Shown here one piece after another: positions 1-8,140 of a stretch of DNA of 10,290 nucleotides (its first letter is position 1; the number at the start of each line of letters is the position of its first letter). The DNA comes from UM-FILTER-49-7 sp964599895 (GTDB lineage: Bacteria; Acidobacteriota; Holophagae; Thermotomaculales; Thermotomaculaceae): assembly GCA_964599895.1 (NCBI GenBank), contig CAZRHT010000078.1, forward strand, positions 1-10,290, written 5' to 3'. A program made the position numbers and the translations under genes. Below the pieces are notes generated by a model. It searched no databases. It was not told the origin of the DNA and saw only the letters and a program-made list of their open reading frames with translations.

Positions 1-2957
1 TTGACGGGGATCGCTACGATTTTTCCCGCGTGGGTCGTTTGAAGTTCAATACGAAGCTGGGGACAAAGACAGACCTGAATGAACGGACACTGTCTGTAGA
101 TGATTTCATCGTGGCAATTCGCTACTTTTTCAAATTGCAGGCCAATATCGGATCCACAGACGACATTGATCATCTCTCCAACCGCCGAGTTCGCTCAGTA
201 GGGGAATTACTGGAGAATCAGTTTCGTGTCGGTCTGGTGAGAATCCAGAAGGCGATTCGGGAAAAAATGTCGGTCTATGACAACATCGATCAGCTGATGC
301 CGCAGGAGCTGATCAACGCGAAACCGGTGATGGCGATTATTCGTGAATTTTTCGGTTCCAGCCAGTTGTCCCAGTTCATGGATCAGACCAACATCCTTTC
401 CGAGATCACTCATAAACGTCGGTTGTCCTCTCTCGGACCGGGCGGATTGAGCCGGGAAAGGGCGGGGTTTGAAGTTCGTGATGTTCACCCCTCCCATTAT
501 GGTCGAATCTGTCCCATTGAAACCCCGGAGGGGCCCAATATCGGTCTCATCGCTTCGTTGTCAGTATATGCTAAGGTCAACGAATATGGATTTATGGAGA
601 CCCCATATAAGAAAGTGGAGAATGGCCGCATTCTGGACCATGTCAAAGTCGTGTATGCCGGTGACTCCAAGGCTCTTAAAGTGGGTGACATCGTTCTGAA
701 AGATGAGTTCGAAGCGGAAAACACGAAGCTGAAAAAAGCAAAAAAGAGCTTAATGGCAGGAGAAGCGTTCGCATTCTATCTGTCGGCGTGGGAAGAAGAT
801 AAATACACCATCGCTCAGGCCAATGCTTCCAGGGATGAGAATAATAATATCACCAGTGAGCAGGTCAATGCCAGAATGTCCGGTGAATTCAAACTGGTTC
901 CGAGGAATGACGTAGAATTTATCGACGTGTCGCCGAAGGAAATTGTTTCAGTGGCTGCGTCAATGATTCCTTTCCTGGAGCACGATGATGCCAACCGCGC
1001 TTTGATGGGTTCCAACATGCAGCGCCAGGCTGTTCCGTTGATGCGAACAGATGCGCCTGTTGTCGGTACCGGAATGGAGCACATTGTTGCGAAAGATTCG
1101 GGTCTGACCGTGGTCGCCAAACGCTCCGGCTGGGTAGATGCAGTGGATGGAAGCCGCGTCGTAATTCGCGTGGACCGGGACCCGGGCCATGAAGATGAAA
1201 TCGGAGTGGATATTTATCAGTTGACAAAGTTTAAGCGGTCCAACCAGGACACCTGTTTCAATCAAAAGCCCCTGGTAAAGAAGGGCGATTACGTTCAGAA
1301 AGGCCAGATTATAGCCGATGGTCCTTCGACCGAAAAGGGTGAATTGGCACTTGGACGAAACGTAATGGTGGCCTTCGTGCCCTGGCGGGGATATAACTAT
1401 GAAGATGCAATTCTGATCAGCCAGAAGATCGTCAAGGAAGACACCTTTACCTCTATCCATATTGAAGAACTGAATGTCGAATCACGGGACACCAAGCTTG
1501 GGCCGGAAGAAATTACCCGCGATATCCCCAATGTCAGTGATGAATTTCTGAGGGACCTGGACGATAGCGGTATTATTCGTATCGGCGCCACTGTGAAACC
1601 GGGAGATGTACTTGTGGGTAAAGTCACCCCGAAGGGCGAAACTACCCTTACACCGGAAGAAAAGCTGCTGAAGGCAATCTTCGGTGCAAAAGCCGAAGAA
1701 GTGAAAGATGCGTCACTGAGAACACCCCCGGGAATGGAAGGCACAGTTGTTGATGTCAAAATCTTCTCGAGAAAGGGAGTGGAAAAAGACTCCCGCTCCC
1801 GTGCAATTGAATTGGAGCACGTGGAAAAACTCGAAAAGAGTCTGACGGATGAAGAGCGGATTATCCGGATGCAGACCAAGGCCAAACTTCAAACCCTTCT
1901 GAAAGACCGGAAGGTCAAAGGTGACCTTGTAAATGAAAAAGGTGACGTGTTGGCCAAGTCCGGGTCGAAGATTAACCCTGCCATGCTGGACAAACTGGGG
2001 ATAAAGGACATCGCTTTGATGACCACAGGTGTTAAAAAAGTAGATGAGGAAATCCAGTCCATTGTGGAAAAAACCAGCCGGAAAATCGCCATTGCACGTC
2101 AGGCCTTTGATGAGCAGGTAGACAAGCTGAAAAAAGGAGATGAACTTCCTGCCGGCGTCATTAAAATGGTGAAAGTTTATATTGCTGTGAAGAGGAAGCT
2201 TTCCGAGGGAGACAAAATGGCAGGCCGTCACGGAAACAAGGGGGTTGTATCCCGGATTTTGCCGGAAGAAGATATGCCTTACCTGCCGGACGGAACGCCA
2301 GTAGATATCGTATTAAATCCCCTGGGCGTACCTTCCAGAATGAATGTGGGTCAAATTCTTGAAACCCACCTGGGATGGGCTGCCAGGGAATTGGGATTGC
2401 ATTTTTCAACACCGGTATTTGACGGTGCGAATGCAGATGATATTAAATTCTATCTTCGAAAAGCCGGTTTACCGGAGTCAGGTCAGAGCTTCCTCTATGA
2501 TGGAATGACAGGGGAACGTTTTGAGCAACCGGTTACAGTCGGACAGATTTACATGTTGAAGCTGCATCATCTGGTGGATAATAAGATCCACGCACGCTCC
2601 ATTGGCCCATACTCATTGATTACCCAGCAACCTCTGGGTGGAAAGGCGCAGTTTGGTGGCCAACGCTTCGGCGAAATGGAAGTGTGGGCACTGGAAGCCT
2701 ACGGTGCAGCTTATACGTTGCAGGAAATCCTGACATACAAATCCGATGATGTTCAGGGAAGAAATAAGATTTATGAGGCGATAGTGAAAGGCAAGGAGAT
2801 TCCGGAACCGGGTCTCCCGGAATCGTTCAATGTTCTGATGAAGGAAATGATGAGTCTGGGCCTCAATATCGAATTCAATGTGAACGAAAATGTGCAGGCC
2901 CCGAGAGAAGACGATGAGCCGGATATCTTCTCCATGGCCGAAGAGCTCTCCAAATAA
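1..2957 (+). CDS. rpoB: DNA-directed RNA polymerase subunit beta, 5'-truncated by the window edge
   Basis: Beta subunit of RNA polymerase, which forms one side of the active-site cleft and the rifampicin pocket. The frame is open from base 3 and reads into a typical beta sequence (DRYDFSRVGRLKFN), so the GTG at 30 is an internal valine codon, not the start. By alignment from memory the window begins near E. coli residue 392. Visible in order: the rifampicin region (GSSQLSQFMDQ, 354-386), PIETPEGPNIGLI (about 513-551), the conserved Glu-Asp pair of GYNYEDA (1401-1406), KVTPKGE with LTPEEKLL, a lysine-rich ~120-residue insertion at the Gram-negative SI2 site (about 1780-2140), GDKMAGRHGNKG, and the clamp-binding C-terminus (QQPLGGKAQFGGQRFGEMEV). 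A further ~43-residue insertion lies at about 646-774. The E. coli insertion before TPVFDGA is absent. The protein ends in an acidic tail ~26 residues beyond the usual end. TAA stop at 2955; rpoC follows after 15 bases. Identification is certain. Confidence 0.99.
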   Translation, partial: DGDRYDFSRVGRLKFNTKLGTKTDLNERTLSVDDFIVAIRYFFKLQANIGSTDDIDHLSNRRVRSVGELLENQFRVGLVRIQKAIREKMSVYDNIDQLMPQELINAKPVMAIIREFFGSSQLSQFMDQTNILSEITHKRRLSSLGPGGLSRERAGFEVRDVHPSHYGRICPIETPEGPNIGLIASLSVYAKVNEYGFMETPYKKVENGRILDHVKVVYAGDSKALKVGDIVLKDEFEAENTKLKKAKKSLMAGEAFAFYLSAWEEDKYTIAQANASRDENNNITSEQVNARMSGEFKLVPRNDVEFIDVSPKEIVSVAASMIPFLEHDDANRALMGSNMQRQAVPLMRTDAPVVGTGMEHIVAKDSGLTVVAKRSGWVDAVDGSRVVIRVDRDPGHEDEIGVDIYQLTKFKRSNQDTCFNQKPLVKKGDYVQKGQIIADGPSTEKGELALGRNVMVAFVPWRGYNYEDAILISQKIVKEDTFTSIHIEELNVESRDTKLGPEEITRDIPNVSDEFLRDLDDSGIIRIGATVKPGDVLVGKVTPKGETTLTPEEKLLKAIFGAKAEEVKDASLRTPPGMEGTVVDVKIFSRKGVEKDSRSRAIELEHVEKLEKSLTDEERIIRMQTKAKLQTLLKDRKVKGDLVNEKGDVLAKSGSKINPAMLDKLGIKDIALMTTGVKKVDEEIQSIVEKTSRKIAIARQAFDEQVDKLKKGDELPAGVIKMVKVYIAVKRKLSEGDKMAGRHGNKGVVSRILPEEDMPYLPDGTPVDIVLNPLGVPSRMNVGQILETHLGWAARELGLHFSTPVFDGANADDIKFYLRKAGLPESGQSFLYDGMTGERFEQPVTVGQIYMLKLHHLVDNKIHARSIGPYSLITQQPLGGKAQFGGQRFGEMEVWALEAYGAAYTLQEILTYKSDDVQGRNKIYEAIVKGKEIPEPGLPESFNVLMKEMMSLGLNIEFNVNENVQAPREDDEPDIFSMAEELSK

Positions 2958-2961
2958 GGGC

Positions 2962-2967
2962 GGGAGG
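2962..2967 (+). promoter_or_regulatory. Shine-Dalgarno sequence of rpoC
   Basis: GGGAGG lies 5 bases before the GTG at 2973 and fixes that codon as the rpoC start. It sits inside the 15-base rpoB-rpoC gap, so the two subunits are almost certainly made from one mRNA. Confidence 0.85.
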
Positions 2968-2972
2968 CAACA

Positions 2973-5900
2973 GTGGAAAAAGTTCAAAAGCCTGTAGATA
3001 CAAGAAATTCGATCAATGAAGTGCGGAATATCCGCATTAGCATTGCTTCGCCGGAAAAAATCCGGGAATGGTCTTACGGCGAAGTAACCAAGCCGGAGAC
3101 TATCAATTACCGGACATTCAAACCTGAAAAAGACGGTCTGTTCTGTGCCCGGATTTTCGGTCCGATTAATGATTACGAATGCCTCTGCGGAAAGTACAAA
3201 CGGCCTAAGTACAAAGGCATTCGCTGTGACAAATGCGGGGTGGAAGTTACCCTGTCCAAGGTTCGCCGTGAGCGAATGGCCAGCATTGAGCTGGCTGCAC
3301 CGGTTTCCCATATCTGGTTTCTGAAAGCACTCCCTTCCCGGATTGCCAGCCTGCTGGATATGACGTTACGGTCTGTAGAAAAAGTGCTGTACTTTGAGCA
3401 GTATATTGTCACAAATCCAGGCGATACGATTCTGGAAGAACGACAACTTCTGACAGAACCTGAGCTCCGCCAGGCGTATGAAGAGTATGGACGGGGTGCT
3501 TTTGAGGCTGGAATGGGCGCAGAAGCCATTGCAGAACTACTGAAGCAGATTGATGTTGAGGAATTATCCGTTCAGCTTCGTTATGACATGAAGACAGTGA
3601 CATCCAAACAGAAACGGGTTAAAACCGCCAAGCGGCTGAAAATTGCAGATGCTTTCCGAAAATCCGGTAACAAACCGGAACATATGGTACTGGAAGTGCT
3701 GCCGGTTATTCCCCCGGAGTATCGGCCGCTGGTACCACTGGATGGTGGCAGATTTGCAACTTCTGACTTGAATGACCTGTATCGGCGGGTCATCAATAGA
3801 AATCTGAGATTGAAGAAGCTTCAGGAGCTTCGGGCCCCTGAAGTTATCATGCGCAACGAGAAGCGAATGCTTCAGGAAGCAGTGGATGCGTTGTTTGACA
3901 ATGGTCGCCGGGGAAAGGTGGTCAAGGGAACCAATGACCGGCCTCTGAAATCACTGGCAGATACACTCAAAGGGAAGAAGGGCCGCTTTCGCCAGAACCT
4001 GCTTGGGAAGCGAGTGGATTATTCCGGCCGTACCGTTATTGTTGTAGGTCCGGATTTGAAATTGAATCAGTGTGGCCTCCCGAAAAAGATGGCCCTCGAA
4101 TTGTTCAAACCATTCATTTTTAACGAACTGGAAAAGCGCGGATTTGCCAGCTCAATAAAGGTCGCGAAAGAAATGGTCGAGCTGGAACGCCCTGAAGTCT
4201 GGGATGTCCTGGAGGATGTAATCACGGGTCACCCTGTGATGCTGAACCGGGCGCCCACCCTGCACAGGCTGGGTATTCAGGCCTTTTATCCCATTCTAAT
4301 TGAGGGTAAGGCCATTAAGTTGCATCCGCTGGTATGCTCCGCTTTCAATGCGGACTTTGATGGTGACCAGATGGCGGTTCACGTTCCTCTGGCTCCCACG
4401 GCCCAGCTGGAGGCGATTGTACTGATGCTTTCAACCAACAACCTGCTGAGCCCCGCTTCCGGGAAGCCAGTGGCAGTCCCGTCTCAGGATATGGTCCTGG
4501 GATGCTACTATCTGACGAAACTACGGCCGGGCAGGAAGGGAGAAGGCAAGATTTTTGCTGATTTCGAAGAAGTAATGGCAGCCTATGAGGCCGGCTATGT
4601 GGATATACACGCACCAATTAAGGTGCGTTACAGTGGCGCATTGATGAATCTTGACAACACAAAAGACCCACAGAATCTGGAAGCCGCTGAAGTGACTGAC
4701 GTAAAGAATTGTCGTTTGGAGACCACGGCCGGAAGGATTATTTTCAACTCAGTTCTCAAGGGAGAACTTCCCTTTGTCAATGGTTTATTCAAGAAAAAGG
4801 GCCTTGCCAACCTTGTTTATTATGCTTACAAGAATGTGGGCAAGGAACAGACCATTACATTGCTGGACGGAATCAAAAAGATGGGTTTTCTCTATGCAAC
4901 CAAAGGTGGTATTTCATTCGGTATGGATGACATTATTGTGCCGGAAGCCAAACAGGCGATTCTGGAGCAGGCACCGAAAGATGTTATGGACGTGGAGCGC
5001 CAGTATCAGGCGGGAGAAATCGAGGCTTCCGAACGCTACAACAAAGTGGTCGCCATCTGGTCAGATGTGACCGAAGAGGTAGCATCTGTAATGCTGGACG
5101 AACTGGAAGACGTCAATGAAAAGGGTGAATTCATGAATCCGATTTATATAATGGCTGACTCCGGCGCCCGTGGCAGCCATGCACAGATCCGGCAGCTGGC
5201 CGGTATGCGCGGGTTGATGGCCAAACCCTCCGGTGAGATTATTGAAACCCCCATCACCGCAAACTTCAAAGAAGGTCTTTCGGTGTTGCAGTACTTTGTG
5301 TCAACCCACGGTGCCCGAAAGGGTCTGGCGGATACCGCATTGAAAACTGCCGACTCCGGTTATCTTACCCGCCGCCTGGTGGATGTGTCTCAGGATGTAA
5401 TTGTACGGGAAGAGGATTGCCACACCCTGGACGGCATCTGGATCGCGGCACTGGAAGAGCAGGGTGAGGTTATTGAATCTCTGGGAGATCGTATAACCGG
5501 TCGTGTGGCACTGGATGACATCACAGATCCCTACAGTGGAGAATTAATTGTTTCCGCCGGTGAGCAGATGGGAGAGACCCTTGCCCAGAAGGTTGAGGAT
5601 TCCGGAATTGAGGAAGTGAAAATACGCTCAGTTTTGACATGTGAGTCTCAGGAAGGCGTTTGTCAGAAGTGTTACGGCCGAAACCTGTCCACGGGAAAAC
5701 TCGTGGAAATGGGAGAGGCCGTGGGTATTGTGGCAGCCCAGTCCATTGGAGAACCGGGAACGCAGCTGACCATGCGGACCTTCCACGTGGGCGGAACGGC
5801 AAGTAAGGTGTCGGAACAGTCAACCCATGAGGCAAGCCGGGATGGGAAAATAAAATTTACAAACATGTCTTATGTGGAATCTCAGGATGGGACCCTTGTT

Positions 5901-7154
5901 GTTATTTCCCGTCGAGGTTACATCGCCTTGCTGGACGACGCCGGGATGGAGCGGGATAAGTTTAAGGTAGTTACCGGATCCAGGCTCTTTGTTCGGGACG
6001 GATCTAAGGTGAAAAAATTTGACAAGATTGCTGAATGGGATCCCTACAGTTTTGTAATTGTTGCGGATAAGGGCGGATCTGTTGAGTTCAAAGACGTGGT
6101 AGAAGGTTTGACCATGGCCGAAGAAGTGGACGAGGCGACCAGTTTTTCCCGGATGAAAATCATTGAGTGCGGGGACGAAAAACGCCAGCCGATGATTATC
6201 CTTCGTAACAAAGACCGCGAAATAATGGGGAAATATCCTTTGCCTACCGACTCCATCATTACGGTGGAAGAAGGCGAAGATATCCATGCTGGACGAACCT
6301 TAGCCAAAATCCCGAGAGACACTACGAAAACTATGGACATTACCGGTGGTTTGCCCCGTGTAGTTGACCTGTTTGAGGGCCGCAAGCCGAAAGAACATTC
6401 CGTCATCTCTGAAATTGACGGTATAGTCAGCTACGGGAAAATTGTCCGGGGCAACCGGAAGATTTACGTAACCAGTGATACTGGTGATGTGAAAGAGTAC
6501 AGTATCCCGAAAGGCAAATACATTCATTTCAACAAGGGGGATGAAATCCGCTCCGGTGAGCCGTTGATTGATGGACCGGTCAATCCCCACGATATTCTAG
6601 ATGTACTGGGTGCAAAGGAATTGCAGAAATTTCTTATCAATGAAGTGCAGGAAGTGTACAAAATGCAGGGTGTCAGTATCAATGACAAGCATATCGAAAT
6701 AATTATTCGTCAGATGATGCGTTGGATTGAAGTTGAAAGCGCCGGAGATTCTGAATACGTTATCGGGGACAAGGTGGATAAGTTTGAATTCATGCGGGTG
6801 AATGACAGATTGCTGAATCAGAACCTGGAACCGGCAAGAGGGAAGCAGTTGCTGCTTGGCATCACCAAGGCGGCCTTGAATACCCGAAGCTTCATTTCTG
6901 CCGCGTCATTTCAGGAGACGACCCGGGTACTGACAGAAGCTGCGGTGGAAGGAAAAGTGGATTATCTCCACGGCTTGAAGGAAAACGTAATTCTGGGTAA
7001 GTTAATCCCCACCGGAACCGGTTTCCCGGACTACCATGATTTCAAGTTGGAGAAGGATTCAACGATCCCCCATGAGGACACCACTCGCTTTGAAATTGAA
7101 CGGGCAAGTCGCAGTTTGGGGATTGAGGAAAAAAAGCCGGTTGACAAAGAATGA
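2973..7154 (+). CDS. rpoC: DNA-directed RNA polymerase subunit beta' (complete, 1393 aa)
   Basis: Catalytic beta' subunit, which carries the Mg2+-binding active site. All hallmark elements are in place: zinc site 1 with Cys70, Cys72, Cys85 and Cys88; the lid/rudder and switch region (GRFRQNLLGKRVDYSGRTVI); NRAPTLHRLGIQAF; the catalytic NADFDGDQM with Asp461, Asp463 and Asp465 (4353-4367); the bridge helix region ending in STHGARKGLADTALKTA; zinc site 2 with Cys816, Cys890, Cys897 and Cys900; and the trigger loop QLTMRTFHVGG with His938. After TFHVGG comes a ~180-residue insertion (about 5796-6335) before DITGGLPRV, the SI3 position of Gram-negative bacteria. Length is close to E. coli (1407). 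The GTG start is supported by its ribosome binding site and by the conserved N-terminus (INEVRNIRISIASPEKI). The C-terminus is short, acidic and basic mixed (EEKKPVDKE). TGA stop. The last codons overlap a possible promoter for the next genes. Confidence 0.99.
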   Translation: MEKVQKPVDTRNSINEVRNIRISIASPEKIREWSYGEVTKPETINYRTFKPEKDGLFCARIFGPINDYECLCGKYKRPKYKGIRCDKCGVEVTLSKVRRERMASIELAAPVSHIWFLKALPSRIASLLDMTLRSVEKVLYFEQYIVTNPGDTILEERQLLTEPELRQAYEEYGRGAFEAGMGAEAIAELLKQIDVEELSVQLRYDMKTVTSKQKRVKTAKRLKIADAFRKSGNKPEHMVLEVLPVIPPEYRPLVPLDGGRFATSDLNDLYRRVINRNLRLKKLQELRAPEVIMRNEKRMLQEAVDALFDNGRRGKVVKGTNDRPLKSLADTLKGKKGRFRQNLLGKRVDYSGRTVIVVGPDLKLNQCGLPKKMALELFKPFIFNELEKRGFASSIKVAKEMVELERPEVWDVLEDVITGHPVMLNRAPTLHRLGIQAFYPILIEGKAIKLHPLVCSAFNADFDGDQMAVHVPLAPTAQLEAIVLMLSTNNLLSPASGKPVAVPSQDMVLGCYYLTKLRPGRKGEGKIFADFEEVMAAYEAGYVDIHAPIKVRYSGALMNLDNTKDPQNLEAAEVTDVKNCRLETTAGRIIFNSVLKGELPFVNGLFKKKGLANLVYYAYKNVGKEQTITLLDGIKKMGFLYATKGGISFGMDDIIVPEAKQAILEQAPKDVMDVERQYQAGEIEASERYNKVVAIWSDVTEEVASVMLDELEDVNEKGEFMNPIYIMADSGARGSHAQIRQLAGMRGLMAKPSGEIIETPITANFKEGLSVLQYFVSTHGARKGLADTALKTADSGYLTRRLVDVSQDVIVREEDCHTLDGIWIAALEEQGEVIESLGDRITGRVALDDITDPYSGELIVSAGEQMGETLAQKVEDSGIEEVKIRSVLTCESQEGVCQKCYGRNLSTGKLVEMGEAVGIVAAQSIGEPGTQLTMRTFHVGGTASKVSEQSTHEASRDGKIKFTNMSYVESQDGTLVVISRRGYIALLDDAGMERDKFKVVTGSRLFVRDGSKVKKFDKIAEWDPYSFVIVADKGGSVEFKDVVEGLTMAEEVDEATSFSRMKIIECGDEKRQPMIILRNKDREIMGKYPLPTDSIITVEEGEDIHAGRTLAKIPRDTTKTMDITGGLPRVVDLFEGRKPKEHSVISEIDGIVSYGKIVRGNRKIYVTSDTGDVKEYSIPKGKYIHFNKGDEIRSGEPLIDGPVNPHDILDVLGAKELQKFLINEVQEVYKMQGVSINDKHIEIIIRQMMRWIEVESAGDSEYVIGDKVDKFEFMRVNDRLLNQNLEPARGKQLLLGITKAALNTRSFISAASFQETTRVLTEAAVEGKVDYLHGLKENVILGKLIPTGTGFPDYHDFKLEKDSTIPHEDTTRFEIERASRSLGIEEKKPVDKE
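5796..6335 (+). other. SI3-type lineage insertion in the RpoC trigger loop
   Basis: About 180 codons separate TFHVGG from DITGGLPRV, which are nearly adjacent in Bacillus and Thermus beta'. The stretch aligns in order with the E. coli SI3 insertion (blocks such as GKIKF, AEWDPYSFV, FKDVVEGLT and AGRTLAKIP have E. coli counterparts). In E. coli this module folds as sandwich-barrel hybrid motifs and affects pausing and cleavage. Its presence argues against a Firmicutes or Actinobacteria origin. Boundaries are approximate. Confidence 0.85.
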
Positions 7155-7170
7155 CTCGATTTGCTAAACT
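7141..7170 (+). promoter_or_regulatory. Candidate sigma70-type promoter for the rpsL-rpsG-fusA-tuf genes
   Basis: A consensus -35 hexamer TTGACA (7141-7146) is followed after 18 bases by TAAACT (7165-7170), which matches TATAAT at four of six positions. TG at 7162-7163 gives an extended -10 (TGC then TAAACT). Transcription would start near 7177 and leave a ~45-base leader before rpsL. The -35 lies inside the last codons of rpoC (Val-Asp-Lys-Glu). Caution: TTGACA also occurs by chance elsewhere in the coding sequence of this window (for example near 1221, 4651 and 5635), so the perfect -35 alone means little. Position at the rpoBC/str junction is what makes it plausible. Confidence 0.35.
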
Positions 7171-7208
7171 CGGCAGGCTTTGTGCTGGAATTGTGCATAA
7201 TAACATAG

Positions 7209-7214
7209 AAGGAG
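7209..7214 (+). promoter_or_regulatory. Shine-Dalgarno sequence of rpsL, supporting a TTG start
   Basis: AAGGAG lies 7 bases before the TTG at 7222. The next in-frame ATG (7264) has no such site and would remove the conserved PTINQLI N-terminus, so the TTG is the start. Confidence 0.85.
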
Positions 7215-7221
7215 TGGAACA

Positions 7222-7602
7222 TTGCCGACAATTAACCAATTGATCAAGGGGGGACGCAAGCAGATGAAGGCGAAAACCAAGTCCCCCGCTTTGACAAGAT
7301 GCCCGCAGCGTCGTGGGGTTTGCACCAGGGTGTACACCACGACCCCGAAAAAGCCAAACTCGGCGTTGCGGAAAGTGGCTCGTGTGAGGTTGACGAATGG
7401 GTTTGAAGTCACTTCCTATATTCCGGGCATCGGTCATACGCTTCAGGAACACTCAGTTGTACTGATTCGCGGTGGCCGTGTTAAGGACCTCCCGGGTGTC
7501 CGTTACCACGTAATCCGAGGTACACTGGACTCCGTAGGAGTGGAAGGAAGAACAAACTCCCGTTCCAAATATGGTGTCAAGAGACCGAAAGCTGCGAAGT
7601 GA
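7222..7602 (+). CDS. rpsL: 30S ribosomal protein S12 (126 aa, TTG start)
   Basis: S12 sits at the decoding centre of the 30S subunit and contributes to tRNA selection and accuracy. The whole protein is typical: PTINQLI at the N-terminus, CPQRRGVCTRVYTTTPKKPN, LTNGFEVTSYIPG, LQEHSVVLIRGGRVKDLPG, and RSKYGVKRPKAAK at the end. Lys43 and Lys88, whose substitution gives streptomycin resistance or dependence in E. coli, are both wild type. Asp89, the residue methylthiolated by RimO in many bacteria, is present. Length matches the family (E. coli 124). The start is TTG, rare for such a highly expressed gene, but the N-terminal homology and the ribosome binding site leave little doubt. It is 67 bases after rpoC and 11 bases before rpsG. 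There is no L7Ae-like gene between rpoC and rpsL. Confidence 0.98.
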   Translation: MPTINQLIKGGRKQMKAKTKSPALTRCPQRRGVCTRVYTTTPKKPNSALRKVARVRLTNGFEVTSYIPGIGHTLQEHSVVLIRGGRVKDLPGVRYHVIRGTLDSVGVEGRTNSRSKYGVKRPKAAK

Positions 7603-7606
7603 GGAG
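7602..7606 (+). promoter_or_regulatory. Shine-Dalgarno sequence of rpsG, overlapping the rpsL stop
   Basis: AGGAG shares its first base with the TGA stop of rpsL (7600-7602) and lies 7 bases before the rpsG ATG. This arrangement favours translational coupling of S12 and S7. Confidence 0.8.
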
Positions 7607-7613
7607 TTAGCGT

Positions 7614-8087
7614 ATGCCGAGGAAAAAAAGAGGAGTAATGGAGCGGGCGGTCCTTCCGGATCCGGTCTATAACAGTGTGCTGGTGACCCGGTTTATCAAC
7701 AAGGTCATGCTGGATGGCAAGAAAAGTACTTCTGCCAAAATCTTTTATGGTGCACTGAATCGGATCGGAGAGAAAACCGGAGATGACCCCCTGAAACTGT
7801 TCAAACAGGCTGTGGACAATGTAAAACCACAGGTTGAAACCAAATCCAGAAGAGTAGGAGGGGCAACCTACCAGGTACCCATTGAGGTAAACCCCAAAAG
7901 GCAGCTCACCTTGAGTCTGCGTTGGATTGTAAATGCCGCACGTGTAAGAGGCGAACGGACAATGATTGAGCGTCTCGCGGCAGAATTGATGGATGCAGCT
8001 GGCAACACCGGCACCTCTGTCAAGAAAAAAGAAGATATCCACAGAATGGCAGAAGCGAACCGTGCTTTTGCACATTATCGGTGGTAA
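7614..8087 (+). CDS. rpsG: 30S ribosomal protein S7 (157 aa)
   Basis: S7 binds the 3' major domain of 16S rRNA early in assembly of the 30S head and lines the E-site and mRNA exit channel. The sequence is typical from the N-terminal basic arm (MPRKKRGVMERAVLPDPVYN) through FINKVMLDGKK, the beta-hairpin around residues 79-91 (VGGATYQVPIEV), LRWIVNAARVRGE, and the C-terminal helix AEANRAFAHYRW. Length fits the family (E. coli B form 156). ATG start with a ribosome binding site over the rpsL stop. In E. coli S7 represses its own operon by binding the long rpsL-rpsG spacer; here that spacer is only 11 bases, so any feedback must use another site. TAA stop; fusA follows after 65 bases. Confidence 0.98.
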   Translation: MPRKKRGVMERAVLPDPVYNSVLVTRFINKVMLDGKKSTSAKIFYGALNRIGEKTGDDPLKLFKQAVDNVKPQVETKSRRVGGATYQVPIEVNPKRQLTLSLRWIVNAARVRGERTMIERLAAELMDAAGNTGTSVKKKEDIHRMAEANRAFAHYRW

Positions 8088-8140
8088 TCTGTAGCTTTTT
8101 AGTTTTTTTACAACTTAAGTATTAAGCGACAGTTAGCGTT

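Noticed and set aside
30..32. GTG as a possible start of rpoB
   Set aside because: The same frame is open upstream to base 3 and encodes conserved beta sequence there, so the codon is internal and the gene is cut by the window edge.
2613..3311. A 232-codon open frame on the - strand across the rpoB-rpoC junction
   Set aside because: It is antisense to two certain genes and has a His-, Phe- and Arg-rich composition without domains, as expected for a shadow frame.
7155..7221. A small L7Ae-like gene between rpoC and rpsL, as in Bacillus
   Set aside because: The gap is only 67 bases, has no room for such a gene, and contains no start with a convincing frame.
8059..8109. Intrinsic terminator after rpsG
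   Set aside because: The possible stems (ACCG with CGGT, and GTGC with GCAC) are short, lie inside coding sequence and are separated from the T-tracts by more than a dozen bases.
8107..8135. Promoter for fusA with TTTACA at 8107-8112
   Set aside because: The -35 matches five of six positions, but no acceptable -10 lies 16-19 bases downstream. TATTAA at 8120 is too close to pair with it and has no good -35 of its own.
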